This document shows positions 1 to 6,140 of a DNA stretch of 16,411 nt, piece after piece (the stretch's first letter is position 1; every line of letters begins with the position of its first letter). Made by a program: the position numbers and the translations under genes. Below the pieces are notes generated by a model. That model was given only the letters and a program-made list of their open reading frames with translations. It was not told where the DNA came from and did no database searches. This DNA is from an uncultured Sphingopyxis sp. Lineage in GTDB: Bacteria; Pseudomonadota; Alphaproteobacteria; Sphingomonadales; Sphingomonadaceae. The stretch spans positions 1 to 16,411 of the forward strand of contig CALFXW010000248.1 of NCBI GenBank assembly GCA_937957805.1, given 5' to 3'.

Positions 1-432
1 GTTGGCGGCCAATGCCTTATACACATCAACCGGCGTCAGGCTGATTCCCGGCCCATTTTGCGCTTCGGCAAAGGCGATGCCGTCCAACCCCACCTGTATT
101 TCCATGATGTCGGTCACGCCATGGCTGGCACAATCGGCATATTCCGATGCCTTCATACGGCGTGATGCATTGGCAACATCGGGGTGCTGCGCACCAACCC
201 CGGCGCAAAACAGCGCCATGCCAGCGCCAGTGCCCGTCGATTCCACGACGGGCGATTTGCCACCGGCGCGAGCGGTTGCCTCCGCCACGGCGGTTGCAAA
301 TGGATATAGTGTCGATGAACCCACCACCCGCACAAAATCCCGCGCGCTGGCCGGCCCGCCGGCCTGACCATTGCAGGCGGACAGGGTGAGCGCGGATGCC
401 GTCAATAAAGATAAAGCAATGGATTTACGCAT
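1..432 (-). CDS. pstS: Phosphate ABC transporter substrate-binding lipoprotein PstS (partial, 5' end only)
   Basis: The first 144 codons are present; the gene runs off the left edge. PstS binds inorganic phosphate outside the inner membrane and passes it to the PstCAB importer. The product begins with a lipoprotein signal peptide: K3, a hydrophobic stretch, and a lipobox LSAC with Cys20 as the lipidated residue. It then shows the PstS phosphate-binding blocks VGSSTLYPF (about 37-45), ESTGTGAGMALFCAG (about 64-78) and DVANASRRM (about 85-93). The start at 432 is preceded by AGAGGA at 11 bases. A Pho-box-like repeat lies 47 bases upstream, so PhoB control during phosphate starvation is expected. 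phoR is immediately upstream on the same strand. The rest of the pst operon (pstC, pstA, pstB) would lie left of the window, which is inference. Confidence 0.93.
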   Translation of the reverse strand, partial: MRKSIALSLLTASALTLSACNGQAGGPASARDFVRVVGSSTLYPFATAVAEATARAGGKSPVVESTGTGAGMALFCAGVGAQHPDVANASRRMKASEYADCASHGVTDIMEIQVGLDGIAFAEAQNGPGISLTPVDVYKALAAN

Positions 433-462
433 TTTTGTGGCGTTCCTCTGTGATTCGAGGAC

Positions 463-468
463 GCAATA
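463..468 (-). promoter_or_regulatory. Candidate -10 element of the pstS promoter
   Basis: Read on the minus strand this is TATTGC, separated by 10 bases (GCAACGCGCC) from the end of the Pho-box repeat. In PhoB-activated promoters the Pho box replaces the -35 element and lies about 10-11 bases from the -10. The hexamer matches TATAAT only partly, so the position rather than the sequence is the main support. Confidence 0.4.
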
Positions 469-478
469 GGCGCGTTGC

Positions 479-496
479 GTGACACTATTGTGACAA
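479..496 (-). promoter_or_regulatory. Pho box (PhoB binding site) upstream of pstS
   Basis: Read on the minus strand: TTGTCAC-AATA-GTGTCAC. This is two 7-base direct repeats separated by 4 bases, the 11-base periodicity of the PhoB site (consensus half-site CTGTCAT or CTGTCAC). It lies 47 bases upstream of the pstS start and overlaps the last codons and stop of phoR (stop at 485-487). Match to the family architecture is strong; function is inferred. Confidence 0.8.
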
Positions 497-1483
497 GAGA
501 TTTTTGTCCGATGGTAGAATGATCGTCGCTGTCGTGCCTGCACCCAATTCACTGGAAAGGTCGAGCCGGCCGCGATGCCGTTCGACGATATGTTTGACGA
601 TGGCCAGGCCCAGTCCGGTGCCCCCTGCGGCGCGGCTGCGCCCCGCATCCACTCGGTAAAACCGTTCGGTCAATCGGGGCAGATGTTCGGGTGCAATCCC
701 CGCCCCCTTGTCCGCAATCGTTACCAGGACGCGCCCTTGGGGGGATAGCTCCAGCGACACATCGACCATAGTGTCGCTGCCGCCATATTTCAGTGCATTG
801 TCGATAAGGTTGCGCAGCGCCTGCGCCAACTGGCCCTTGTCGCCTGCGACAATCGCCCGCTGTGCGCCGATATTCAGGCGGATTCGCGCTGCATCGACCT
901 GTTCCCCCACCGATTCCTTGATCAGCACCACCATGTCGACCGCCTGCGACGGCGCTTCATGCTTGGTCGCCTCCATCCGCGAAAGCGACATTAAATCTTC
1001 GACCAGCGCCTGCATCCGCCGCGCTTCATGTTCGATGGTGGCCAGAAATTTATCGCGCGTCTCCTTGTCATCGCCCGCTGCCGGGTTGGCCAGCGTTTCG
1101 ACATAACCCAATATGGACGCGAGCGGCGTGCGCAGCTCATGGCTGGCATTGGCGACAAAATCTGCATGCGCGCGCGCCACACTGGCGCGCACTGACCGGT
1201 CTTCGAGCAGCACCAAACGCTGCCCATCGGCTAGCCGGTGGCAGGCCAGTTTCCAAACGCTGCCCGGCACCGACAGCCCATCGACCCGCGCTTCACCGCC
1301 AGCATCCCCCAATATTACCGCCAATGCTTCGGGTATACGGATGGCGACGCGTACATCCTGACCGACGATATGGCCGCCCAACAGGTCAATGGCCATAGGA
1401 TTGGCAAAATCTATCTGGTCACCCCGCAGCAACAAGGCAGGCGTGGTGATGAGGCTGAGCAGGCTGGATTCGGCGGGGTTCAT
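485..1483 (-). CDS. phoR: Phosphate regulon sensor histidine kinase PhoR (no membrane segments)
   Basis: 332-residue histidine kinase that would phosphorylate PhoB when phosphate is scarce. Residues about 1-95 look like a PAS-type sensor fold (SLITTPALLLRGDQIDFAN onward). The HisKA dimerisation helix carries the H-box FVANASHELRTPLAS with phospho-acceptor His115. The HATPase domain shows the N-box NLIDNALKYGG (225-235), the G1 box ADKGAGIAPEH (257-267) and the G2 box GGTGLGLAIVKH (287-298). I see no transmembrane helix, unlike E. coli PhoR with its N-terminal membrane anchor. Assignment as PhoR rests on the kinase type and on the adjacent Pho box and pstS. A clear Shine-Dalgarno is lacking before the ATG at 1483. 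The thiolase gene ends only 45 bases upstream on the same strand, so read-through from it is possible. Confidence 0.88.
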   Translation of the reverse strand: MNPAESSLLSLITTPALLLRGDQIDFANPMAIDLLGGHIVGQDVRVAIRIPEALAVILGDAGGEARVDGLSVPGSVWKLACHRLADGQRLVLLEDRSVRASVARAHADFVANASHELRTPLASILGYVETLANPAAGDDKETRDKFLATIEHEARRMQALVEDLMSLSRMEATKHEAPSQAVDMVVLIKESVGEQVDAARIRLNIGAQRAIVAGDKGQLAQALRNLIDNALKYGGSDTMVDVSLELSPQGRVLVTIADKGAGIAPEHLPRLTERFYRVDAGRSRAAGGTGLGLAIVKHIVERHRGRLDLSSELGAGTTATIILPSDKNLLSQ

Positions 1484-1528
1484 ATGGAAAAACTACCGCA
1501 ATCCAGCCTGTTTGTCAGCCATCCCCGG

Positions 1529-2779
1529 TTACAGCCGTTCGATGATGATTGCAGGCGCCATGCCGCCCGCCGCGCACATGGTGATGAGCGCGTAGCGTCC
1601 GCCCGAACGTTCCAACTCGTCGAGCGCGGTGCCGATCAGGATGGAACCGGTCGCGCCGATCGGGTGGCCCAGTGCCATCGCCCCGCCGTTGATATTGACC
1701 TTTTCCCGATCAAGATCGAGGTCGCGGATGAATTTTTCCGCCACCACCGCAAAGGCTTCGTTGATTTCCCAGACGTCGATGTCATCCTTGGTCAAACCAG
1801 CCTTGGCCAGCACTTTTTTGGCGGCGGGCACCGGCGCATTCAGCATCAGCGTGGGGCAATCCCCGATATTGGCATAAGCGACGATGCGCCCGCGCGGTTT
1901 CAACCCATTTTTGTCGGCATATTCTTTGGAGGTGAGGAGGATGGCCGCCGCACCATCGACCACGCCCGAACTGTTTCCGGCATGGTGGAAATGCTGAATG
2001 GCAAGGTCGCTGTAAACGCGGTTGATCTGCTTGCGAAATGTAAAGCCGCCACCCATGTCGAAATCGGCGATCTGGGCAAAACTGGGCTTGAGTGCGGCCA
2101 GCCCCTCCGCCGTGGTTTCGGGGCGCGGAAATTCTTCATGGTCGAGCGCGACGCTGCCATCTTCATTTTTGACCGCGACAACGGACTTGGCAAAACGCCC
2201 TTCATCAATCGCGCGCTTGGCGCGTTGCTGGCTGACGAGGGCGAGCGCATCGAGCGCCTCGCGCGAAATACCCTCTTTGGTCGCAATCGCATCACCGCAA
2301 ATCCCTTGGTGGCTTTGCGGGTGGATGGCATCGAGCGCGGCATTGCCCGAACCCATCAGGCGCGGCGGCAGCCCGGCATTTGCCTGCTCAGCGGCAAAGG
2401 CAGCGGTATAGCTCATCATTTCGGTGCCGCCGGCGATGATGCAATCTTCCATCCCCGACATGATCGACGCGGCCGCAAGGTTGACCGAAGTGATGCCACC
2501 GCCGCAAAAACGGTCGAGCGTGGTGCCCGATGCGCTAATGTCATAACCGGCGGCGAGCGCGGACATGCGCCCCAGATCGCCGCCCTGTTTGCCATTTTGC
2601 GAACTGGTTGACCAGATGATGTCATCAACGCTGGCGGTGTCGATGCCGTTCCGGTCGCGGATAGCGCCGAGCACGGTGGCGGCGAGATGTTGGGGGTGGA
2701 GGTGGCTCAGCGCCCCCTTGCCGGCTTTGCCGATGCCGCGCGGTGTGCGGACCGCGTCGATAATATATGCGTCACCCAT
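1529..2779 (-). CDS. Acetyl-CoA C-acyltransferase / thiolase (FadA-like)
   Basis: 416-residue thiolase, a usual family length. It would cleave 3-ketoacyl-CoA with CoA, giving acetyl-CoA (or propionyl-CoA from 2-methyl substrates) and a shortened acyl-CoA. All catalytic blocks are present: nucleophile Cys92 in TLDRFCGGGITSVN, the NEAFAV block with Asn340, His372 in GGAMALGHPIGATG, and the second Cys402 in TMCAAGGMAPA. HAGNSSGVVDGAAA (266-279) is the conserved loop, with His for the usual Thr. The start at 2779 is preceded by AAGGAAC about 7 bases away. The SDR gene lies 54 bases upstream on the same strand, matching consecutive steps of beta-oxidation. Substrate chain length cannot be told from sequence; FadA, AtoB-like and 2-methylacetoacetyl-CoA thiolase roles are all possible. 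Confidence 0.92.
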   Translation of the reverse strand: MGDAYIIDAVRTPRGIGKAGKGALSHLHPQHLAATVLGAIRDRNGIDTASVDDIIWSTSSQNGKQGGDLGRMSALAAGYDISASGTTLDRFCGGGITSVNLAAASIMSGMEDCIIAGGTEMMSYTAAFAAEQANAGLPPRLMGSGNAALDAIHPQSHQGICGDAIATKEGISREALDALALVSQQRAKRAIDEGRFAKSVVAVKNEDGSVALDHEEFPRPETTAEGLAALKPSFAQIADFDMGGGFTFRKQINRVYSDLAIQHFHHAGNSSGVVDGAAAILLTSKEYADKNGLKPRGRIVAYANIGDCPTLMLNAPVPAAKKVLAKAGLTKDDIDVWEINEAFAVVAEKFIRDLDLDREKVNINGGAMALGHPIGATGSILIGTALDELERSGGRYALITMCAAGGMAPAIIIERL

Positions 2780-2833
2780 GTCCTGTTCCTTTTCGATAAA
2801 GTATTGAATATGAAATAAAATCAGCGACTAAAG

Positions 2834-3616
2834 TCAGCGGGGCGCCATGCGGATGGCCCCGTCGAGCCGCACCGCCTGTCCATTGAAATAGCCATTGCGC
2901 ACCATTTCGAGCGCGAGGCTGGCATATTCCGGCGCTTGCCCCAACCGCTTGGGAAAGGGGACGGATGCGGCCAGGCTCGCCTTTACCTGTGGGTTCATCC
3001 CCGCCACCAGCGGGGTTTCGAAAACGCCCGGCATGATCGCGTTGACGCGGATGCCGACATCCATCAGGTCGCGCGCCATGGGGAGGACGAGGCCGTTGAC
3101 CCCCGCCTTGGCCGAACCGTAAATCACCTGTCCGATCTGCGCATCTTCTGCCGCGACCGATGCGGTGAGGATGATTACACCGCGTTCGCCATCGGCCATT
3201 TCATCGATGCTTGCCATCCCCTCTGCCGCCAGCGATGCGATGCGGTAACTGGCGACCAAAATGCCGTTGACGCCATAGGCATAATCTTCGGTCGGGGTGC
3301 GGCGATATTTGCCGCTTGCCTTGTCGAAGGACAGGGTTTTGCCCCGGCGGCTGGTCATCGCGCAATGGACGCAGATGCGTTCTTGCCCGTGCGCGATGCG
3401 TGCCTTGGCATAGCCCGCGACCACCGATGCTTCGCTGGTAATGTCCACTTCGCAAAACAGGCCGCCGATGCTCGCCGCCACTTCTTCGCCCAGCGGCACA
3501 TTGATGTCGAATATCGCCACCTTGACCCCGGCGGCTGCCAGCGCCTCTGCTGTCGCGCGGCCCAGCCCCGAAGCGCCGCCGGTGACCACCGCCGCAATAT
3601 CCTGATTCATTTGCAT
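2834..3616 (-). CDS. Short-chain dehydrogenase, HSD10-like 3-hydroxyacyl-CoA dehydrogenase
   Basis: 260-residue SDR resembling mitochondrial HSD10 (3-hydroxy-2-methylbutyryl-CoA / 3-hydroxyacyl-CoA dehydrogenase). It would oxidise 3-hydroxyacyl-CoA to 3-ketoacyl-CoA with NAD+, feeding the downstream thiolase. Seen: cofactor loop TGGASGLG (12-19), acidic Asp37 after the second strand (NAD preference), catalytic Asn117, Ser153 in LTASVAAEDAQIGQ, Tyr166 and Lys170 (YGSAK), and the HSD10-like C-terminal end VRLDGAIRMAP. The NNAG motif that normally follows the fourth strand reads VHCAM (83-87), with Met in place of Gly. The start at 3616 is supported by GGGAG 10 bases upstream; the in-frame ATG two codons later would leave 16 bases. 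Confidence 0.88.
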   Translation of the reverse strand: MQMNQDIAAVVTGGASGLGRATAEALAAAGVKVAIFDINVPLGEEVAASIGGLFCEVDITSEASVVAGYAKARIAHGQERICVHCAMTSRRGKTLSFDKASGKYRRTPTEDYAYGVNGILVASYRIASLAAEGMASIDEMADGERGVIILTASVAAEDAQIGQVIYGSAKAGVNGLVLPMARDLMDVGIRVNAIMPGVFETPLVAGMNPQVKASLAASVPFPKRLGQAPEYASLALEMVRNGYFNGQAVRLDGAIRMAPR

Positions 3617-3667
3617 AATATTGTTACTCCCGCCGGGAAAATCGCGCGGGCGCTATCAAGCTATACG

Positions 3668-3683
3668 TTGACGTAAACGTCAA
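3668..3683. promoter_or_regulatory. Palindromic operator candidate between divergent SDR and flavoprotein genes
   Basis: Perfect inverted repeat TTGACG-TAAA-CGTCAA, 52 bases from the SDR start and 48 bases from the flavoprotein start. Each arm also matches a -35 hexamer (TTGACG), one for each direction. On the plus strand TTTATC follows at 16 bases as a weak -10. The pattern resembles operators I recall for the MerR-family regulator LiuR, which controls branched-chain amino acid catabolism. That link is from memory and is inference. Confidence 0.6.
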
Positions 3684-3730
3684 GCGCTGTTTATCCTGCA
3701 ACCATATTTTTGGATGGGAAAGGGGTCACC

Positions 3731-4708
3731 ATGGCATTTTCAACGCGGATTACCGAACGGCTGGGCATCAAACACCCGATCGTGCAGGGCGGGATGCAAT
3801 GGGTGGGCACCGCCGAAATGGCGAGCGCGGTGTCGAACGCGGGCGGGCTTGGCATATTGACCGCGTTGACCCAGCCCAGCCCCGATGCATTGCGCGGTGA
3901 AATCGAACGCTGCGCTGCAATGACCAGCGCCCCCTTTGGCGTCAACATCACCGTCTTTCCGACCATCAACCCGCCCGATTATCGCGGCTATGCGCAGGCA
4001 GTGATCGACGGCGGGGTCAAAATCGTCGAGACGGCGGGCACGCAGGCGGTGCGTGAAATATGGGAAATGCTCAAACCCCATGGCGTCACCATCCTCCACA
4101 AATGCACCGCCGTGCGCCACGCATTGTCCGCCGAACGCGCGGGGTGCGACATTATTTCCATCGACGGTTTTGAATGTGCGGGCCACCCGGGGGAGGATGA
4201 TATCCCCGGCCTCATCCTGCTGCCCGCCGCTGCCGACAAGGTGAAAATTCCGCTGCTCGCCAGCGGCGGTTTTGGCGACGGACGGGGGCTGGCGGCGGCA
4301 CTGGTGCTCGGCGCGGACGGCATCAACATGGGCACGCGCTTTTGCGCGACGGTGGAGGCGCCGATCCACGATAATTTCAAGGCGGCGATGGTCGCCAATG
4401 ACGAACGGGCGACCGACCTGATTTTCCGTTCCTATCGCAACACCGCGCGCGTCGCCAAAAATGCGATATCGCAAAGCGTCATGGCGGCGGAGGGTGAGGG
4501 TAAGCCCTTTGCCGAGGTGGCCGATCTGGTCAAAGGCGGGCGCGGGCGCGAAGGATTATTGAGCGGGGATACCAACCACGGCATCTGGAGCGCGGGGATG
4601 GTGCAGGGGCTGATTAACGACATCCCGACCTGTGAGGCGCTGATCAACCGCATCATCGCCGACGCAGCGGCAATTTTCGATGCGCGTATCCCCGGGCTAA
4701 GGCGCTGA
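3731..4708 (+). CDS. FMN-dependent NADH:quinone reductase, PA1024-like (often annotated nitronate monooxygenase)
   Basis: 325-residue TIM-barrel flavoprotein of the NMO/FabK superfamily. Family blocks: HPIVQGGMQWVG (FMN-binding), SNAGGLGILTALTQPSPDAL, APFGVNITV, VETAGTQ, HKCTAVRHALSAERAG, SIDGFECAGHPGEDDIP, ASGGFGDGRGLAAALVLGA, INMGTRFCAT and a C-terminal GIWSAGMVQGLIND. The same blocks occur, almost word for word as I remember it, in Pseudomonas aeruginosa PA1024. That protein was shown to be an NADH:quinone oxidoreductase with no nitronate activity, so the quinone reductase role is preferred. The ATG at 3731 follows AAAGGGG; an upstream TTG at 3710 is rejected because it adds only seven unlikely residues. 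The gene is divergent from acyl-CoA oxidation genes, sharing a palindromic promoter region. Confidence 0.87.
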   Translation: MAFSTRITERLGIKHPIVQGGMQWVGTAEMASAVSNAGGLGILTALTQPSPDALRGEIERCAAMTSAPFGVNITVFPTINPPDYRGYAQAVIDGGVKIVETAGTQAVREIWEMLKPHGVTILHKCTAVRHALSAERAGCDIISIDGFECAGHPGEDDIPGLILLPAAADKVKIPLLASGGFGDGRGLAAALVLGADGINMGTRFCATVEAPIHDNFKAAMVANDERATDLIFRSYRNTARVAKNAISQSVMAAEGEGKPFAEVADLVKGGRGREGLLSGDTNHGIWSAGMVQGLINDIPTCEALINRIIADAAAIFDARIPGLRR

Positions 4709-4720
4709 AAAATGCCTGCA

Positions 4721-4738
4721 CTCCTGCGCAAGCAGGAG
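4721..4738. repeat. Extragenic palindrome, copy 1
   Basis: CTCCTGC-GCAA-GCAGGAG: a perfect 7-base stem with a GNRA-type loop, 12 bases after the stop of the plus-strand flavoprotein gene. A near-identical copy follows 33 bases later. Such CTCCTGCGNAAGCAGGAG units are familiar as dispersed extragenic repeats in sphingomonads. There is no U-tract, so it is not a classic terminator, although it sits between two converging genes. Confidence 0.75.
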
Positions 4739-4752
4739 GCGCTCTTACCTGT

Positions 4753-4772
4753 GCTCCTGCGAAAGCAGGAGC
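4753..4772. repeat. Extragenic palindrome, copy 2
   Basis: GCTCCTGC-GAAA-GCAGGAGC: a perfect 8-base stem with a GAAA tetraloop. The stem core is identical to the palindrome at 4721-4738; the loop differs by one base but stays in the GNRA class. Confidence 0.75.
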
Positions 4773-4802
4773 TTGGCGCGGCAGGGCGGGATGTTTCACG
4801 CG

Positions 4803-4826
4803 GAGGCGCAGAGGCGCAGAGGCGCA
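4803..4826. repeat. Tandem repeat, 8-base unit, three copies
   Basis: GAGGCGCA occurs three times head to tail, followed by a partial GAGA and preceded by TTTCACGCG. The combination of TTCACGCGGAGGCGC with short purine-rich units is one I recognise from sphingomonad intergenic regions. Copy number may vary between strains. Confidence 0.75.
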
Positions 4827-4884
4827 GAGATTCTATCCCCCTCGCGCTTGGCGGCTTGGCGCGATCCGCAGCTCGAAATTCGTC

Positions 4885-4905
4885 ATGCTGAACTTGTTTC
4901 AGCAT
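4885..4905. repeat. Extragenic inverted repeat ATGCTGAA/TTCAGCAT
   Basis: Perfect 8-base inverted repeat with the loop CTTGT. The sequence CGTCATGCTGAACTTGTTTC is a dispersed repeat in sphingomonad genomes. Its frequent spurious translation begins MLNLFQHP. It lies 48 bases beyond the stop of the minus-strand glycosyltransferase gene and could serve as a transcription barrier, but it lacks a U-run. Confidence 0.75.
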
Positions 4906-4953
4906 CCATGGTCAGGCGGTGCAGCTGGGCAAAGCGTCGCGCGAACACAGACC

Positions 4954-6135
4954 CTATCGCGCCAACCCCCGCAAATAGGCTGCCAGCTCCGCACCATTGC
5001 GCTGCCAGTTAAAGCGGGCATGCGTGTGCGCCGACAGGGCAGCGCGGTCGGGCGGATTGGCCAGAATATCGACGACCCCCGCCGCTATCGCCGCCGCATC
5101 GCGCGCCGCGATGCGCCCGGCCATCGGCAGGTCGAGCATTTCATGCGCAGGCGGAATGTCAGACAGCAAAATGGGGGTGCCGCACCCGCCCGCTTCCACC
5201 CACACATTGGCCAGCCCTTCACTGGCGCTGGGTAGAACCAGCATGTCGGCGGCGGCATAATATTCGGGTAGCGCGTCATTGGCTATACCGCCGAGCAACC
5301 GCACCCGCGCGTCCAGCCCGCGCGCGGCGATTTGCCCCGCCAGCGCGGCGCGTTCCGGCCCATCGCCCGCCATCCAATAATGGACATGGTCGGGCAAATG
5401 GCCAAGCGCGTCGAGCACCAGCATCTGCCCCTTGCGTTCGTGGAGTGTGCCGACGGTGAGCAGCAGCACCACATTGTCCGACAGCCCCAATTTGGCGCGC
5501 GCCGCCGCCCGGTCGCGCGGGAAAAATTGCTGCGCGTCGAGGCCGGTATAATGGACCGAAATTTTGTCCGCATCCATGCCGATTGCCGCCATATCAGCCT
5601 TGAGCGTTTGCGCGACCGAAAGCAGGCCGGTCGCATCCGCCGCCGCATCCATAATCAGCGTGGCGGTCGCCGGATTGCGCGCCCACAGGTTGATGTCGCT
5701 GCCGCGCGCCTTGATCGAAAAGGGGGTGGCGAGCGATTTGGCCACCTGTGCTGCTGCCGGGCCATCGGGCCAGAAAAACTGCGCGTCGATGACGTCGAGC
5801 TTGCCCGCCGCCTGCAATGCACGCGCGTGCGGCATGATCGCCGCCGCCATCGCACCGGCATTGCGCGCCGCCAGACCGGGGATGAGCGTGAAACGCGGGC
5901 GCAGCACATCCAGCCCATGCCAGTTTTCGGTGAGCGGCAGGTCGCGCAGCGCGCGGTATCGCGGGTGGAGCGATGCGGGCCATGGCGGCATGCCAACGGG
6001 CGCGATGATGGTGAGCGCAACATCTGGCGCAGCGGCCAGCGCGGCCAGCGAGCGTTCGACGAAAATACCGAAACGTGGCTGCACCTTATGGGGAAACAGG
6101 CTCGCGATGGACAGGACATGGAGCGGCCTCACCAT
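4954..6135 (-). CDS. GT4-family glycosyltransferase
   Basis: 393 residues from the chosen ATG at 6135. GT-B fold retaining glycosyltransferase that would move a sugar from a nucleotide-sugar to an unknown acceptor. Seen: N-terminal FPHKVQPRFGIFVERSL (acceptor-side loop), TVGTLHERKGQ (phosphate-contact region), MAGDGPER and the EX7E motif EGLANVWVE (Glu306, Glu314). The ATG at 6135 was preferred over an upstream one at 6186, because the latter lies inside the XRE gene and its extra residues do not look like the family. The XRE gene stops 5 bases upstream, so the two are almost surely co-transcribed and perhaps translationally coupled. No other polysaccharide gene is nearby, so the glycan cannot be named. 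Confidence 0.85.
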   Translation of the reverse strand: MVRPLHVLSIASLFPHKVQPRFGIFVERSLAALAAAPDVALTIIAPVGMPPWPASLHPRYRALRDLPLTENWHGLDVLRPRFTLIPGLAARNAGAMAAAIMPHARALQAAGKLDVIDAQFFWPDGPAAAQVAKSLATPFSIKARGSDINLWARNPATATLIMDAAADATGLLSVAQTLKADMAAIGMDADKISVHYTGLDAQQFFPRDRAAARAKLGLSDNVVLLLTVGTLHERKGQMLVLDALGHLPDHVHYWMAGDGPERAALAGQIAARGLDARVRLLGGIANDALPEYYAAADMLVLPSASEGLANVWVEAGGCGTPILLSDIPPAHEMLDLPMAGRIAARDAAAIAAGVVDILANPPDRAALSAHTHARFNWQRNGAELAAYLRGLAR

Positions 6136-6140
6136 CGGGC

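Noticed and set aside
1238..2611. 457-residue open frame on the plus strand across phoR and thiolase
   Set aside because: It is antisense to two well-supported genes with intact catalytic motifs; its product shows no recognisable domain, only shadow composition typical of high-GC DNA.
3710..3730. TTG start giving a seven-residue longer flavoprotein
   Set aside because: The ATG at 3731 has a proper ribosome site and begins like family members; the extension covers that site.
4803..4826. GAGGCGCA array as a CRISPR or coding repeat
   Set aside because: The unit is only 8 bases with no spacers, and no cas genes are nearby; it is a simple tandem repeat.
4885..5235. Open frame starting MLNLFQHP on the plus strand
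   Set aside because: The start lies in a dispersed extragenic repeat and the rest is antisense to the glycosyltransferase; this N-terminus is a known artefact of the repeat.
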